Assembly (NCBI GenBank): GCA_030272155.1
Contig: CP126191.1
Coordinates: forward strand, 4,610,501-4,674,500
Source: Tetradesmus obliquus
Lineage: Eukaryota > Chlorophyta > Chlorophyceae > Sphaeropleales > Scenedesmaceae
DNA length: 64,000 bases
Reading direction: 5' to 3'
The position numbers and the translations under genes were made by a program. The notes under the pieces were generated by a model that made no database searches, was not told the origin of the DNA, and saw only the letters and a program-made list of their open reading frames with translations. Shown piece by piece: positions 8,901-21,100 of this stretch; the first letter of the stretch is position 1, and the number at the start of each line of letters is the position of its first letter.

Positions 8901-11900
8901 TCAGCAGGCACAACCCGCAGCAGCACAAGCCGCCGCAGCAAGTGCAGCAGAGACCCCAGCGGTGCCTGGAGCAGGGTCAACACGCAGCCAGCGCACATCC
9001 GCTAGCAGTGCTGCAGCAGCAGGGGCAGCCAGTGGTCAGCAACAGCAGCAGCAGCAGCAGCAGGCTGCTGCAGATGCTGTGGTGTTGCAGCCCCGGCTAG
9101 CACTCATATGTGCTGGTGAGCGGCTTCCAGGGGCGCAGGTGCTGGCGAGCCTGCAGCCGCTGCTGCAGGATGCAGCCCTGAGCAATGTGTTCTTTGAGAG
9201 CAAGCGCTGCCACAATGAGCTGCACCACTGGGGCCTGACGCTGACAGGTGGGCATAGCCATCAAAAGGTGGCAGGCGCTGTCCGTGTTACTGTTCAGTTT
9301 CATGCCACCTGCCTACCTGTTAGTGGTCTGCCTGCTGCGGCTATCATCGGTGCTCATCGTTGAGGGCTGTGTGCGCTTGACATCCCTGCCTGCTCCCCTG
9401 CTGCCGTGTGTGCAGGTGTTGAGTTTGATGTGCTGCTGGCTGCCTGCCTGCTTGACCCTGAGAAGTGGACGGAGGGCAGGGCAGGCAAGCAGCGGGTGCT
9501 GGACCCGCAGCGGCAGCAGCACCAGGCACTGCCTGCCATGGCCAGGGAGGTGCTCAACTGCACGCTGCCTGACATGGCAACAGCGCTGCAAGCTGAACAT
9601 GACGCAGCCTCAGCACAACACGCAGCACAGCTGCCGCAAGAAAATAGGGCAAGGGTGCCAGAGGCAGCTGCAGCAGTTGTCAGCACCCCTACCCAAGGCA
9701 GCCGCCGCCGTCGCAGGACGACAGCTGCTGCAACTTCTGCAGTTGCTGCTGCTGCCGCTGCTGCTGTTGAGCAGAAGGTCAACTCTGCCGGTCACCTAGC
9801 AGCTGCTGAGCAGCAGCAGCAGCAGCAGCAGCAGAGCCATGCGCTGCCGGTCAGCGCCTGGCACGCCGCTGCAGAGGCCTGGGCCAGCCATGCGCTGCGT
9901 GGTGCCTTCCTGCAGCAGCTGCGCCAGCTGGGGGATGGTGGCGCGCTGCTGTCGCTGCTGCGTGACGTTGAGGTGCCTGTGCAGGGCGTGCTGGCCAGCA
10001 TGGAGCGCGCAGGCATTGGCGCCGACCGGGAGGCACTGGAGACGCAGCGGGCAGAGCTGCAGGTGGGCCAGCGCTGCGCAGCTGGCTGCTGCACGGCTTC
10101 AGTCAGCTCTTCCCAGCTAGAGGTGCACAGTGACGTGATGCACAACAGCTTGAATACAAGAGCGCGCTCTACTAGCCGGACGATTCTGGATCTTTCAACC
10201 CAATATATCCTGAGATCTGCATGCAGCGCACAACCTACTTCTGCAGCTTGGGTCATACACAGCCTTCAACATCAGAGCCCAGCGCTTCTGGTTGCTCTGA
10301 CAGCAGGCATCTGCAGCAGGCACATGTCGTGCTGTGATCCTGCCTGCCGCATGCCGTCCATGTGCTGCTGCTGCTGCTGCTGCTGCTGCTTGCAGGAGGA
10401 GCTGGCCGTGCTGGAGTCCCGCCTGTTTGAGCTTGCGGGGCACCCACTCAACCTCGCCTCGCGCCAGCAGCTGAGCCGGGTCATCTTCCAGCAGCTGGGG
10501 GTGGCACCGCGCGACCCCAAGTACAGCGTGCCCACCACCACCACAGGCATGCAGTCGACCAAGGAGGTGGGTGTGAGTGTGATGCATTTGGTAACAAGCA
10601 AAGGCAGTGACTGTGCTACCTGTGCAGGGAGGTTTTGGAGCAGAGCAGGACTCAGGTTCAGCCTGGCGTGCTTACTGCTGCTGGCACAACCAATACACGG
10701 CATAAGGTCATGTTTGTTAAGCGATGTGTCCCGCTTCCGCCATCTGGCTCAGCGTGTACCTAGGGATATCTACAGGCATGTTGTCGAGGTTGCAAGGGCA
10801 TGTGCTAATGTACCAGTGGTTAGGCTACTACTGCTATGTAAAGATGGACAGTCTAAACTATGTCATGGGCCACACCCATCAGGTAACATGCTGTGCTATC
10901 CTTGTGGAGTCTTGAAGCATGTCATTGTTGCACTGCAGGAGGTGCTGCGCCAGCTGGAGCCGCACCCCTTCGTGGACACGTACCTGCAGTGGGCAGGCCT
11001 CAACACTATGCTCACCAAGTACTACAATGACAGCTACATCAGCGCTGTGCAGGGCGCTGACCCACACAGTGGCAGGTGCGCACCAGACAGCACCAGAACA
11101 CAGGCTCTCAGAACTTGCTGTTGCTTGTATGGCCGGGAAAGCGTTGCACATGCGTGCACTGCATGTGGGTGCAAGCACTTGCTGGCTCGATGATTGTGTT
11201 GCTGACCAATCCTGAAAAGTGTCCTCCACATGTCTGTTGAGCATGTGCATGGATCTGACTTCTACAAGGTGGTGCCACCATTGTATGCTTGCCATGTCTT
11301 TTGCCCTGGCTGAGAGGTGGCGGTCAAGACCGTATTGACACTGCCGCGCAGGGTGCACACCACGCTAGTGCAAGTGGGCGGTGCCACGGGGCGCATTAAC
11401 AGCGCAAACCCCAACCTGCAAAACATCCCCGTGCACGTCCAGGGCAGGCATGCAGCCGCCTTCAGGGCGGCCTTCAACAGGCCTGCGCCCGGCTACGTGC
11501 TCGTCAGCGCAGACTACTCACAGGTCAGCGACAGCAGCACGCCTACTGTGGCACTCTCACTGCATGCTGCACTTTGTACATGCGCGTGCAGTCGTCTCCA
11601 CCGCATCATACAGTGTTTGTGCAAGCAGCCTGGTCAAGTAGGCACAGGACCTCCTGGCAGCAATCTTAGGGTGGGCTGCACATGCTTGGACCTTTCATGG
11701 TTGCTGTACAATGATGATGTACACTCGAGTGTTGCCTATAACCTTGCATGCCGTGTGCGGTGCTGTGCTACCTGCTGTGTGCAGGTGGAGCTGCGCGTGG
11801 TGGCAGCTCTGGCTCAGGAGCAGGCGCTGCAGCAGGCCTTTGCTGAGGGCAGGGACGTGCATGAGGCCACGGCGCGCGTGCTGCTGGACAGGCAGCCAGG

Positions 11901-13415
11901 GGTGAGGCGGCGCTGCTGCGCCCAATAGAGCAGGTGTTTGTTGCGCATGCGCGTGGCACCACGCTGGGAATGCCCTGTTGCGCACGAGGCACTGCCCGCG
12001 TGGCAGCGACCTGTTACCGTTGGTGGTACAGGTGCTGGAGGGTACCCCAGCTTGTGACAACACCCGAGTGCTTCAAGGTGTTGCATCTACTCGTATGCTG
12101 CTCCTGCCCGAGACAGCACATCCACTTGTGGGTCTAGTGACATTTTATTTCATATAATTGTTGAACATCTTGGATGCTGCTGCTGCTGCTGCCCTGCAGG
12201 AGCCTGTTGACAAGGAGGAGCGCCAGATGGGCAAGCGCGTCAACTTCAGCATCGTGTATGGCGCGGGCAGCAGCAAGATAGGCAAGGACGCGGGGCTCAT
12301 GCCCAAGCAGGCACAGGAGTTCCTCAAGAGGTGTGCCGCGCACGCTGAATTAGCAGCAGCACTGCGGTATTGCGTGCGTCGGCAGCTGTGGTTGCTGGGG
12401 CTAGCTTGTCAAGGTGGTGTGGATTGTACCTGGCCCTCAAAATGCAGACACGATCGGCAGTGCGAGTCGGGCACATACACAGCAGCTGCAGCGGCAATCA
12501 AGTGACAGCGCGACCCGCCATCCTGTGACACTGTAGACACTGATCCTTGTGGCAGCACACACACTTCCTCTGCGGCTGCGCCTGTTGCATGCGATTGCAG
12601 ATTCTACAACGCCTACCCGTCCCTGTTTGATTACATGACCACATGCCAGCGCAGTGCGGTCGCGCGCAGCCACACCAGCAGCGTGCTGGGGCGGCGCCGC
12701 CTGTACAGCTTCAGCAGCCCTGCGCTGCAGGCGCTGCGTGGCAGCAGGGAGCTGGCCGCGCTGCCTGACATGAAGGGGCTGGGCCGCCTGGCCAGCCGGG
12801 AAGACGCTGAGGTGCTGCGGCAGGCTGGCAACGCACCCATACAGGTGGGGCGCTGTGCTTGCAGGTTTGCCGGCTGCTGCTTGCAGGACAGTCACTGTGG
12901 TGTACTGCGCTTCCGCACGTCTGTGCTCCGCAGCCTTAGAACAGTAGTAGTCCGTCCTGCCATGAGCAGTGCTTGCAGTGTAGGTGTGGGGCCTGATGAT
13001 CAAAAGATGGTGTGGCGCCTTGCACACTGGTGCTCGCACCATTTCAGGAGTAGCACCAGCTCCTTGTCAGCCTGCGCTGCTTGCATACTGGCCACAACCA
13101 GTGTCATCTCCGCTGCTATTGTCATGAACCGCCTGACAAGCTGCTGCTGCTGCGTGCCTGCCTGCATGCTGGCGCACTCGCTGTTTGCAGGGCACCAGTG
13201 CTGACATCCTGAAGGTCGCCCTGCTGCAGCTGCACTCGGCGCTGGCTGTGCCGCCCTGGAACTGCCGCATCCTGCTGACGGTGCACGACAGTGTGGTGCT
13301 GGAGGTGCCTGAGGCGCAGTGGCCGGCTGCTGCTGCTGAGATTGCCCGCATCATGGAGGGGGTGCTGCAGCAGCACCAGCTGCACCTGAAAGTAGATGTG
13401 AAGCAGGGCTGGTGA
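5684..13415 (+). CDS. Bacterial-type DNA polymerase I, predicted organellar, with inactive-looking proofreading domain
   Basis: Fifteen exons join in phase (1288 aa): 5684-5995, 6306-6469, 6807-7026, 7153-7302, 7556-7773, 8019-8526, 8797-9247, 9416-10062, 10396-10566, 10939-11075, 11352-11523, 11785-11901, 12200-12330, 12601-12844, 13191-13415. Residues 1-92 are a basic, Ala/Ser-rich presequence, then comes a 5'-3' exonuclease domain with LLIDGHN, YEADDVLAG (E202, D204, D205), SSDQD and GDSSDNLPGIPGIGPKTA. The middle matches the 3'-5' exonuclease fold (GVEFDVLLAACLL) but lacks the DxE, the exo II Asp (KRCH where LKYD is usual) and the exo III Asp. The polymerase domain has TGRINSANPNLQNIP, motif A ADYSQVELR (D1047), motif B RQMGKRVNFSIVYG (R1097, K1101, F1105, Y1109) and motif C VHDSVVLEV (D1247). 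Likely role: organelle DNA replication or repair. The start could also be the ATG at 5699. Confidence 0.9.
10365..10390 (+). repeat. CTG tract abutting a 3' splice site in DNA polymerase I
   Basis: About eight CTG units run directly into the TGCAG acceptor at 10395. The tract sits where a pyrimidine tract is expected. Confidence 0.8.
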
Positions 13416-13570
13416 TGTGGTAGAGGGGTGTGCTGCTGGCTGTCGCTGTGATCAGGATTAGTGTATGACTTGGTGGTTGTACAGCAGCTGCAGGTTCGTG
13501 GATTAATCTCCCCTGCCAGCCTGGGTTGCATCAGCACCAGGCTTTTAGGGAATTTCCTGGGGTGCTGTGC

Positions 13571-13575
13571 TGTAA
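13571..13575 (+). promoter_or_regulatory. Candidate TGTAA polyadenylation signal of DNA polymerase I
   Basis: TGTAA is the usual poly(A) signal in chlorophycean algae. This one lies 156 bases after the polymerase stop codon. Confidence 0.45.
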
Positions 13576-13616
13576 ACAGAGAGTTTATCTGTGCTGTGCT
13601 GTTTTGTAGGCAGTCG

Positions 13617-13617
<1 letters not shown>

Positions 13618-13665
<48 letters not shown>

Positions 13666-13671
13666 TTGTTG
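13618..13671 (+). repeat. (CTG)15 followed by TTG units
   Basis: Fifteen CTG triplets at 13618-13662 are followed by three TTG units, about 200 bases after the polymerase stop. The tract is just past the candidate poly(A) signal, so it may be outside the mRNA. Confidence 0.85.
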
Positions 13672-15239
13672 CATCGGACGGTCGCATATGACAGCGTGCA
13701 TGTCGAGGGGGGATGCTGGGCTTGATGATGCTTTGGTCACACCTGCTATCAGTGCCCAATAACACAGAGCGTCCGAGTGCGTGCCCTGCTTTATGGTAGG
13801 CAAGCATGCACCTGGCTACATGTTCACTCACAGCTTCACATGTAGCAGCAAGATCCACATCAAGCTTTCTTTGGCGCCAAGGGCTTGGCAACGGCAGAAG
13901 CGGTCAGTGTCAGTATCAGCATCCAGGTTTCTTGGCATGCCGCAATGCATCCCAAGCAGCTGCGCTGTGCTGCGTTACCTGAGGGCGTCCTGAACACCGG
14001 CCAGCCGCAGTAAAATTGCAGAGTATCTGCAGTTCTCTGCACCGTGCTTTAGCCCATAGCACTGTGAGGCGGGGATTGACGCGGTGCGGTCGGCTGTTCG
14101 GATGCTGCATCAAATTGAACTTCTGCATTGTTTGGAATGCGACACGTGCATGATGCGGCATGCCCACTACTTTGGCAGGAGTGATCACCCACTGCCCTGT
14201 GCCAGCAGGGAACTGAAAATCAGCTCCATGTTGCTTGTGATGAGCAGTTTGGTGAATTCGTGACGTAAGCAGTGATGCTGGCACTGACAGCACCGCGATG
14301 TGGCTGTGCACAGCCGCGCGGCGCTGTGCCAGTACCCAAGGCTGGTCGTAGCATGGCGCAAGCCTTGGTCGGCAGCCGCAGTGCATTGCATCTTGCATTG
14401 AAGCCAGGCTCTACGCTTGGCTGTTGTCAGGTATGCCATGCTCACTCACCCTGTTGAGCACATGTCAATCTGTCCTGATTGGAATGCGGGACCTTGCCGA
14501 ATGCCATTGCGGCCATTCGAGATGTAAAGAGTGTTGGCAGGTGTTGTGGTCTAACCGCTTGCCACCTCTGTGACTAGGTAAGGTTTGTTACGGTTCAACC
14601 TTGTTGGCTTACAGTACAGTGGGAGGCGCACCACGCACCACGCACCTGCGTCACAAGCCAGGGGGAGGGGGGGCGCCTGCCAGGCTGGCTTGGGCTGGCC
14701 AGGTGCAGCCAACATTTCCTGCCTGCCTGGCATGCCAGCTGAGATCTTATGGGTTTTGAACCAATCTGCATCAGGCGTTTCAGATACTGGTGTCTTCTTG
14801 GCCACTAGACATTGTTCTTGGCGGGCGTTGGTGCCAGGTCAGCAGCCTTCTGTCCCTTCGACAACTTGTAGCTGAAAGGAACTCGAACTATATGTAAATC
14901 AGTTGAATTCATCGTCTGTAACTGAATGCGCGCGAACCTGCAACACGAATAACAGGCATTCTGACGGCATTCCTGCTTGGGGTATGCTGGTACCTCATTA
15001 TGTGATCCGTAGCCTACCTTGCTTCCGCACTCACTCGTCATCTCATTGCGATAGTAAACGATAGTTTGGGGACATATTAGCTACCGTAGCTTCTGCGAGA
15101 TTGCTGTGCTGACGCACCTTTGTGGCTGGCTGTCAAAATGGATAGCCTCTAGCGAGCCACGTACCCTCCTTTGCTTTATACAGCAATGAATCGTGCATGA
15201 CAGCATCGGGCTGCGCCAAGGCTGGCAAACAGCAGCGAT

Positions 15240-18190
15240 ATGCTGGCGAAGCAGGGCAGCAGCAGGAGCAGGAGCAGGACCAGCAGCGCTATGAAGTCGG
15301 CATCCTGTCCGACACAAAGCAGACTACTGGATAACGGGGGCAGACTGCACGCTGGTGGAATGGAGGTGAGTGTGTTGGCGGTCTCCTATGTTCACAATCG
15401 CCCACAAGCACCGGCAGACAGCTCAACTTGGTGTTTCTGGTATGTCGGTAGCCAGCGGGACCCGCTGACCTGGCGCGTGCCTTCAAAAGGCTCAAACGGT
15501 TGCCACTACTCCGCGCCTAGTTCGTGCAGCACTCCAGAGCGCGCTTAGCGCTCGTTATCAGGATACTCTAGCACCGGAGTATCACGATTTGGCTTACGAG
15601 GCGACGCTGTTTCACTCTGGCATTGGGCAGGTAATGGCACCTGCCGGACAGCAGCAGCAAGAGAGGGACAAGCTGGGCTTCCTGTCCCCCTTCAGCCCTG
15701 TGTTTGACCTGGAGCTGGAGAAAAAGGCCAACAGTGGCAACCTGGAGCGCTGCTGCTCGGAACACACCCTTGCAGCAGCAGATGCGGCAGCCAAACCCAC
15801 GCTCTTCCAGCAGATACTGCAGCTTTGCAGGTGCACCTCACCTGTTGCAGCTCAGGTAAGCACTGACGACGTTGATTTGTGCAGCGTTTGCTTTGGTGGG
15901 TCGTCCTGCAAGCCTGTTGATGGGCGACCGAGTGCGCTCTTCCTCTGTCACGTGAGCGTGCGTGCAATTTGCACGGTGCAAGCATAGCAGTTGACAGGGC
16001 AGCAGCAGCCTGCGCATCCCCTGCCGCATCGGCATGCAAGGCTACTATGGTTCACGCTGTGAGCTTGGCAAAACGCAAGCACTGGCTGGCTGTTGCGTTG
16101 CTCTTATCCTCCTGCCTTGCATACGCTGCGCGCCTCCCCGCCCTGCCTCCCATGCCCGCCTGCAGCTCCTGCAGCAAGTGCAGCGCCTGCGCATCGCCTT
16201 CGCGGCAGCACCCAAAGCAGCAGGCAGCCCGCCTGCAGCAAACACAGCAACCAGCCCCACCACAGAAGCAGCTAGCACTGGCAGTGCTGCTGGGGCGCAG
16301 GCCGGCTTCCTAGCGCCTGAGAGCAGCATGGACATCGAGGCCATCGCCTGTGAGCTGCTGGCCTCGGGCTATCTGGTGCAGGTGCGCGACGGCGCGCAGC
16401 AGCACGACCGCGCCAAGACCACGCGCAGCTGCCTGCAGAACCTGCGGCACCGCTTTGTGGTGTGCCTGGGCTGGCGCAGCAGCGCGGAGGCTGAGGCGGA
16501 GTACCTGGCTGAGCCGCTGGTGGTGGAGCCGCGCTTCAGGGAGCAGTTTGCGATCGCGCACCCCACCGCGGAGTACGAGGCGCTGCTGCAGGTGCGTGGC
16601 TGAGCATGGCCACAGCTGTCACTGCAACTGCTGGCATTTGGTCAAAGGCGCACCAGTCGCGTAGACAGCAACTTATGACATAGCAGGCACCCAGAAGAAC
16701 AATACGCATGTGCAGACACGTGGTGGTTGTTTGCACATGATGCGTACGGAGCACGTCAGACTGTCAGACTGGTCATCTCCTGCAGCAAATAGGCCGTCGA
16801 TATGCATAGAACTGACAAAACACATCAGTAGCTGTCTACCTTGTCTTGGTTGCTTCTTGCTGTTAACCACTGCTTGCGACACCTGCTGCTGCTCCCGCAG
16901 GCGGTGCCTGCCTGCTTTGTTGGCTCTGTGGCCAACCTGGAGAGCATCGTGAAGCTGCTGTGCGAGCAGATGGTGGCGGCCTTCAAGATTCAGGGCCTGC
17001 CCGTGCCGCCCTGGCGCACACGCCAGGCGCTGCTCAGCAAGTGGTCGCCCACACAGCTGGCGGAGCTAGCAGCAAAGATAGCAAACGTGCGCGGCCTCAG
17101 CGTAGACATGGCAGCGTACGGCAGCACCGCTGTGGGCGCAGCCCCGCACGCCCACGACAGGCTGCGCAACGGTGACAGGCCAGCAGCAGCACATGCGCCG
17201 CATGCAGCTGTGGGCAGCGCGCCGCCAGAAGCTGGTGAGGGCGAGGCAGGGCAGCAGCAGGTGCAAGCGTTCGCCGCAGCAGCTGCTGCTGCTGGCGGGC
17301 CTCAGCAGATGAGCCAGGCGCAACTGATGGCGATACTTCCACCAGAGATGCAGCAGCAGCTGTTCCAGCAGGCAGCTGGGCCGCGCCATGGGCTTAGCCA
17401 CCTGGCACCAGCATCGGCGCATGCAGCTGCAGCGCCTGGCTTAGTGACACAGCAGCAGCAGCAGCAGCTTGCTCCGGTCATCAGTAGCGCGCTGCCGCTG
17501 GGTGGTGTCCACCGAGAGCATGCCTGCATGTACTACTCTGATAGTGCTGCAGTGCCAATCTCGGCAGTTGCCGGCCCCTTGGCGCCCATCCTGCAAGGGG
17601 TGCCTGCTGAGCAGCACCAGCTAGGCGTGCCAGCGCATCCCATGGGCAAGCTGCATGGGGCTGCGAGCATTGCAGCGTCTGCGCACCCGGCAGGCATCTC
17701 TCCTGCCGCTGCTGACGTCATCGCGCTGCTGGAGGCTGCCGAGGGCTTCAACAACGGCGCTGGCGGCAGCAGCACCCTCAAGTTCACGCGCAAGGCCAGC
17801 GCGGAGTGGAAGAACCAGCGCAGCGCTGGCCGCAAGATGAAGGGGCTGCTGGCAGCAGCGCTCAAGAAGCCAGTGGGCGGCTCCAGCCGCAGCAACCTTG
17901 GCATGGCACTGCCCGCTGCCCCCAGCCCTGCAAGCGTTGCTGACGCCTTGCAGCCGCTGGCAGCGCTGCCTGGGAGCGGCGCCGGCGGCCAGCAGCAGCA
18001 ACAGCAGCAGCAGGTTGCACAGCGCGACAGCGGCAGCGGTCCCGATGCCCTGATTCGGCGCACGCACTACCGAACCACTGGCGACGAGCCTTGGCGGCGC
18101 ATCACCACGGTGCGCTGGGGCGCATACGCAGCACAGCCGGCGCCACAACAGCAGCAGCCGGCGGCGCCGAGTGCCATGGCAACCCACTGA
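15240..18190 (+). CDS. DUF506 / PDDEXK_6 family protein
   Basis: Four exons join in phase 0: 15240-15365, 15562-15855, 16166-16591 and 16901-18190, giving 711 aa. The diagnostic core spans exons 3 and 4: RFVVCLGWRSSAEAEAEYL, EPRFREQFAIAHPTAEYEAL, then VPACFVGSVANLESIVKLLC and LPVPPWRTRQALLSKWSP. These match the plant DUF506 (PF04720) family, classed as PDDEXK nuclease-like but of unproven activity; some Arabidopsis members control root-hair growth. Exon 2 carries FHSGIGQ and FLSPFSPVFDLELEKK. The last 370 residues or so are a low-complexity Ala/Gln-rich tail with a basic patch (KNQRSAGRKMKG), much longer than in land-plant members. The first exon is the least certain; exon 2 was started at 15562 because that keeps the frame. 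Confidence 0.82.
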
Positions 18191-21100
18191 CCATTGGCAG
18201 GGCTGTGGACAGCAGCCCCTGCAGCAGCAGCCTGCTGCTGGTGCCTCTTCTCAGCCTGCATGCGTGCCCTTTCGCATCATGCATGATTGCCTCGGCTGAT
18301 TGAAGTTGTCGGCTGATTGAAGTAGGAGAATGTGGCATGCTGGCCGACTGGTGCTAACAGCTGTCCAGTGCAGGCGCCGCAACGGATGCCAACTTATGCA
18401 TGCCTGCTGCGTATCTACCATCCGTTTTGGTATCTTGTTGCCTTGATGCCGCCGACTGCATACCAACTATGCCGGGCGATTCGGATGTGCAGCAGCGCGC
18501 AGCTGCTGCATGTGTGTGGTGCCTTGATATCAGTGCTGGCCTCTGAGCAGGCCAGCGCTCAATTGGGCGTTGCTGTGACAGTCAATGCCGCAGTAGCGCG
18601 TTTGTGAATTGCCTGCGAACGCCACTAGCTGTGCCTGTGAACCTGCGTTTTCCCCTGTGGTGCAGAGTTACACCTTGGCACGCATTGGCTGAAGCTGGCA
18701 GAGCCTGGCTCCCTATTACTGCTGTTGAGTGCAAGTACTGATATGCTCTACGGACCGCTTGCAGCATGATTACGTGCAAGCATTGGTGGTGCCACAGTAT
18801 CAGTTGTGCTGCAGGCCATTACCCACACATCTGCAGACATGCCTTAGCTAGTAGGACGGTAGGTAGGGGGCTCGCACACTGCTTGATGACCACGTGCTGT
18901 GGATTTTGGCATGGGCGCCGTCTGGCTGCAGGATGTTTGTGCACCACCCAGGGTTGTCATGATGATGCATGACGGTTTTGCTGTTCCTTGCATGGGTGGC
19001 GTACGGCAGGGACGCTTGCGTCGCCAAAGTGGGCCACCAGAGACTGGTGCAGGAGTGCATTGGCGGGGCGGCTGCGTGCATGGCGGCAGATCAACCACAA
19101 CCTCGTTGTACAGCATCTATTCATGTTTGGAGCTTTGGCGTTGGCACCACCGGATTTTGGCCACCGCAGCATGTGGACTGCTGCGGCGCCGGTGGGTGCA
19201 TGTCTGGTGGCGAGGCGTGGTGGTGGCATTCGTTTCAAGCGCGTTTTGGGGCCGATCATTTCATGTATGATTGCTTGCCATTGGACATACGTTCCTCATG
19301 CCTGGCGTGGGTGGCTTGGTGCCAAGGGGCGTCCGCGGCAACCGTGGCAGTGTTGCAACTGGCAGTGTGTGCAGAAGGTGGGGTGGGTGTGCGCATAGGA
19401 TGTAGAAGGTGTGTGGCCCTCTGTGTGTGCCTGATCTAGGTCAGCCAGGCACCCAATACAGCATGTCTGCTGCTTGACTTGCATTGGGGGTTGCTCCCTT
19501 TTTTGACCCCTGCATGACTTTTGACAGCATAGCACGGCATGGTAGCTATGACATGGTGGTGTGCAACGCCAGCACTGCTACAACGGAGTGCGTAGTGGGG
19601 AATGAAAGTGGCACGGCGTGCGGCGTGCTCTGCTCCCTGGGCAGAGCGTCGCGTGAGTCACTTGCAACAGGCGGGGATGCGATTGAATCGCTGGGCGACC
19701 AGCGCCAGGAGCTGTGCAAGGCAGCCCGCACTCATGCAGCGGCGCTCAGCGCCGTTTGCATGCTTCTCATATGACGGCTTCTGTTGGAAAACCAGTACCT
19801 TGCAGCCAAGCGAAAGCCACTAGGCATTTGTTTGAGCGGGGTCTTGGACAACTGCCCAAAGCCTGGGGATGCGCACGCACCGGGTTCATCCGTGCTGCGC
19901 GGGGTTGGGCGATGGGGGGCTCTGTTTAAGGAGGCGGCAAAACGCGTCTTTCTGTGGTGTACGTTTTTCAGATGTGCGTCTGCAGCAGCACATGCTTTTG
20001 TGGTGATGGTCACCAGCGGGCCTCGGGCGTGCTGCTGCACATAAAGGTGCGTGGGTGCTTGATGTTTGTGGTATGTGGCTGCCGTGTGTGTCTCTTTAGT
20101 AGCTCCGGTCACCCTGCGTAATACGGGTGTGTCATGCAACATCTGGGCATGTCACGTCATGAACAGCCAACGGGCTCTTTCACTCATCTTGCTGCCACAA
20201 GCGGGAGGCGCGGCTACTAGCAGGGCCATGCGTGTCGTGTGTGTCTGTGTGCTGTTCATGTGTTCTGTTGCTGGACATGCTGGCTTGCGCATGCCCAGAC
20301 GAGGTGGATCACCATGTTGTATGTATTGTTGTTGATAGAACGCTTGTGATTGCAGCTGCGGCTGTGCGGACTTCATAGCTCTTTTTGCGCCTGTCAACAG
20401 CCTTCTGCCGTTGCCCTGTTACATAAAGTACTTTTTTTGTGAACATGTGAGCCTTGTGTTGTCGTGCCTGTGTATGCTTGCGCCTTGTTTGTTACCACCA
20501 GGCACTGTGTGTGTTACTGCTGGTTAGGGACACTGCGAACGCAAAGAGACGTGGAGATGATCAGTTGTGTATGTGCCAGTTTGTTGAAGTGTTTTTGTGG
20601 CGTGGGTTCAAGGTGTCCTTCAACTGCTGAGCAGCCAGGAGCAACGTAGTGCGAGCTGGCGTGCAGATGATGGTGGCAAGCATCAGCTTAGACTCGACCT
20701 CATTGTTGGCCAAACTTATGTGCTGATGAGGTGCTTGCTGGTTATGTGCTGCCATGCTGTGTCATGTGCAGCCGCCGCCTGCCTAGCGCTGCTCTCAGTT
20801 GCGGCGTGGGGCAACCTCCTCAGTTGAGTGTAATCGAACGGTTGCACACGAATTCTGGACGCATGTGTCCTGTATACAGGAGAAAGGACGGTATTGCGGG
20901 GAAGGAGGGGGAGGGGCGCGCAGCAGCAATGCACAATGCACAAAGTTCCTCCGTACCAGGATCAACACCATGGCTAGCATCCGCATCCATTGCAATCATG
21001 TGTTTTGCCGTGCCCAGGAAACTATGTCTTGGGCAACAAGGTGAAACTTTTGCAGAGTTCTTGCAGCCGCAGCATATGAGAGGGATGCCATGCAGGGCAT

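Larger units (their letters stand above)
13416..15239. other. Intergenic region between DNA polymerase I and the DUF506 gene
   Basis: It starts with the polymerase 3' UTR and holds a (CTG)15 tract at 13618-13662 that decays into TTG repeats. Short open frames on both strands (for example the minus-strand frame 14551-14805) lack an ATG start or recognisable homology. The promoter of the DUF506 gene should lie in its right part. Confidence 0.6.

Noticed and set aside
9406..11193. 595-codon plus-strand open frame
   Set aside because: It reads through polymerase exons 9416-10062 and 10396-10566 and the introns between them by chance. Protein similarity stops exactly at the predicted splice sites.
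5684..13415. Plant-type organellar DNA polymerase (POP)
   Set aside because: POPs lack the fused 5'-3' exonuclease and keep the proofreading acids. This gene shows the opposite on both counts.
13067..13891. 274-codon minus-strand frame
   Set aside because: It is antisense to the last polymerase exon and the CTG tract, which explains its Ala run.
14551..15041. Two adjacent minus-strand frames (about 80 codons each)
   Set aside because: They start without ATG or end at a stop between them, no splice site joins them in frame, and no family was recognised.
15572..15855. Alternative acceptor at 15571 for DUF506 exon 2
   Set aside because: It would break the reading frame with exon 1. The acceptor at 15561 keeps phase 0.
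18988..19398. 136-codon plus-strand frame in the large gap
   Set aside because: Overlapping frames of similar length exist in two other phases, the composition is not protein-like, and no homology was recognised.
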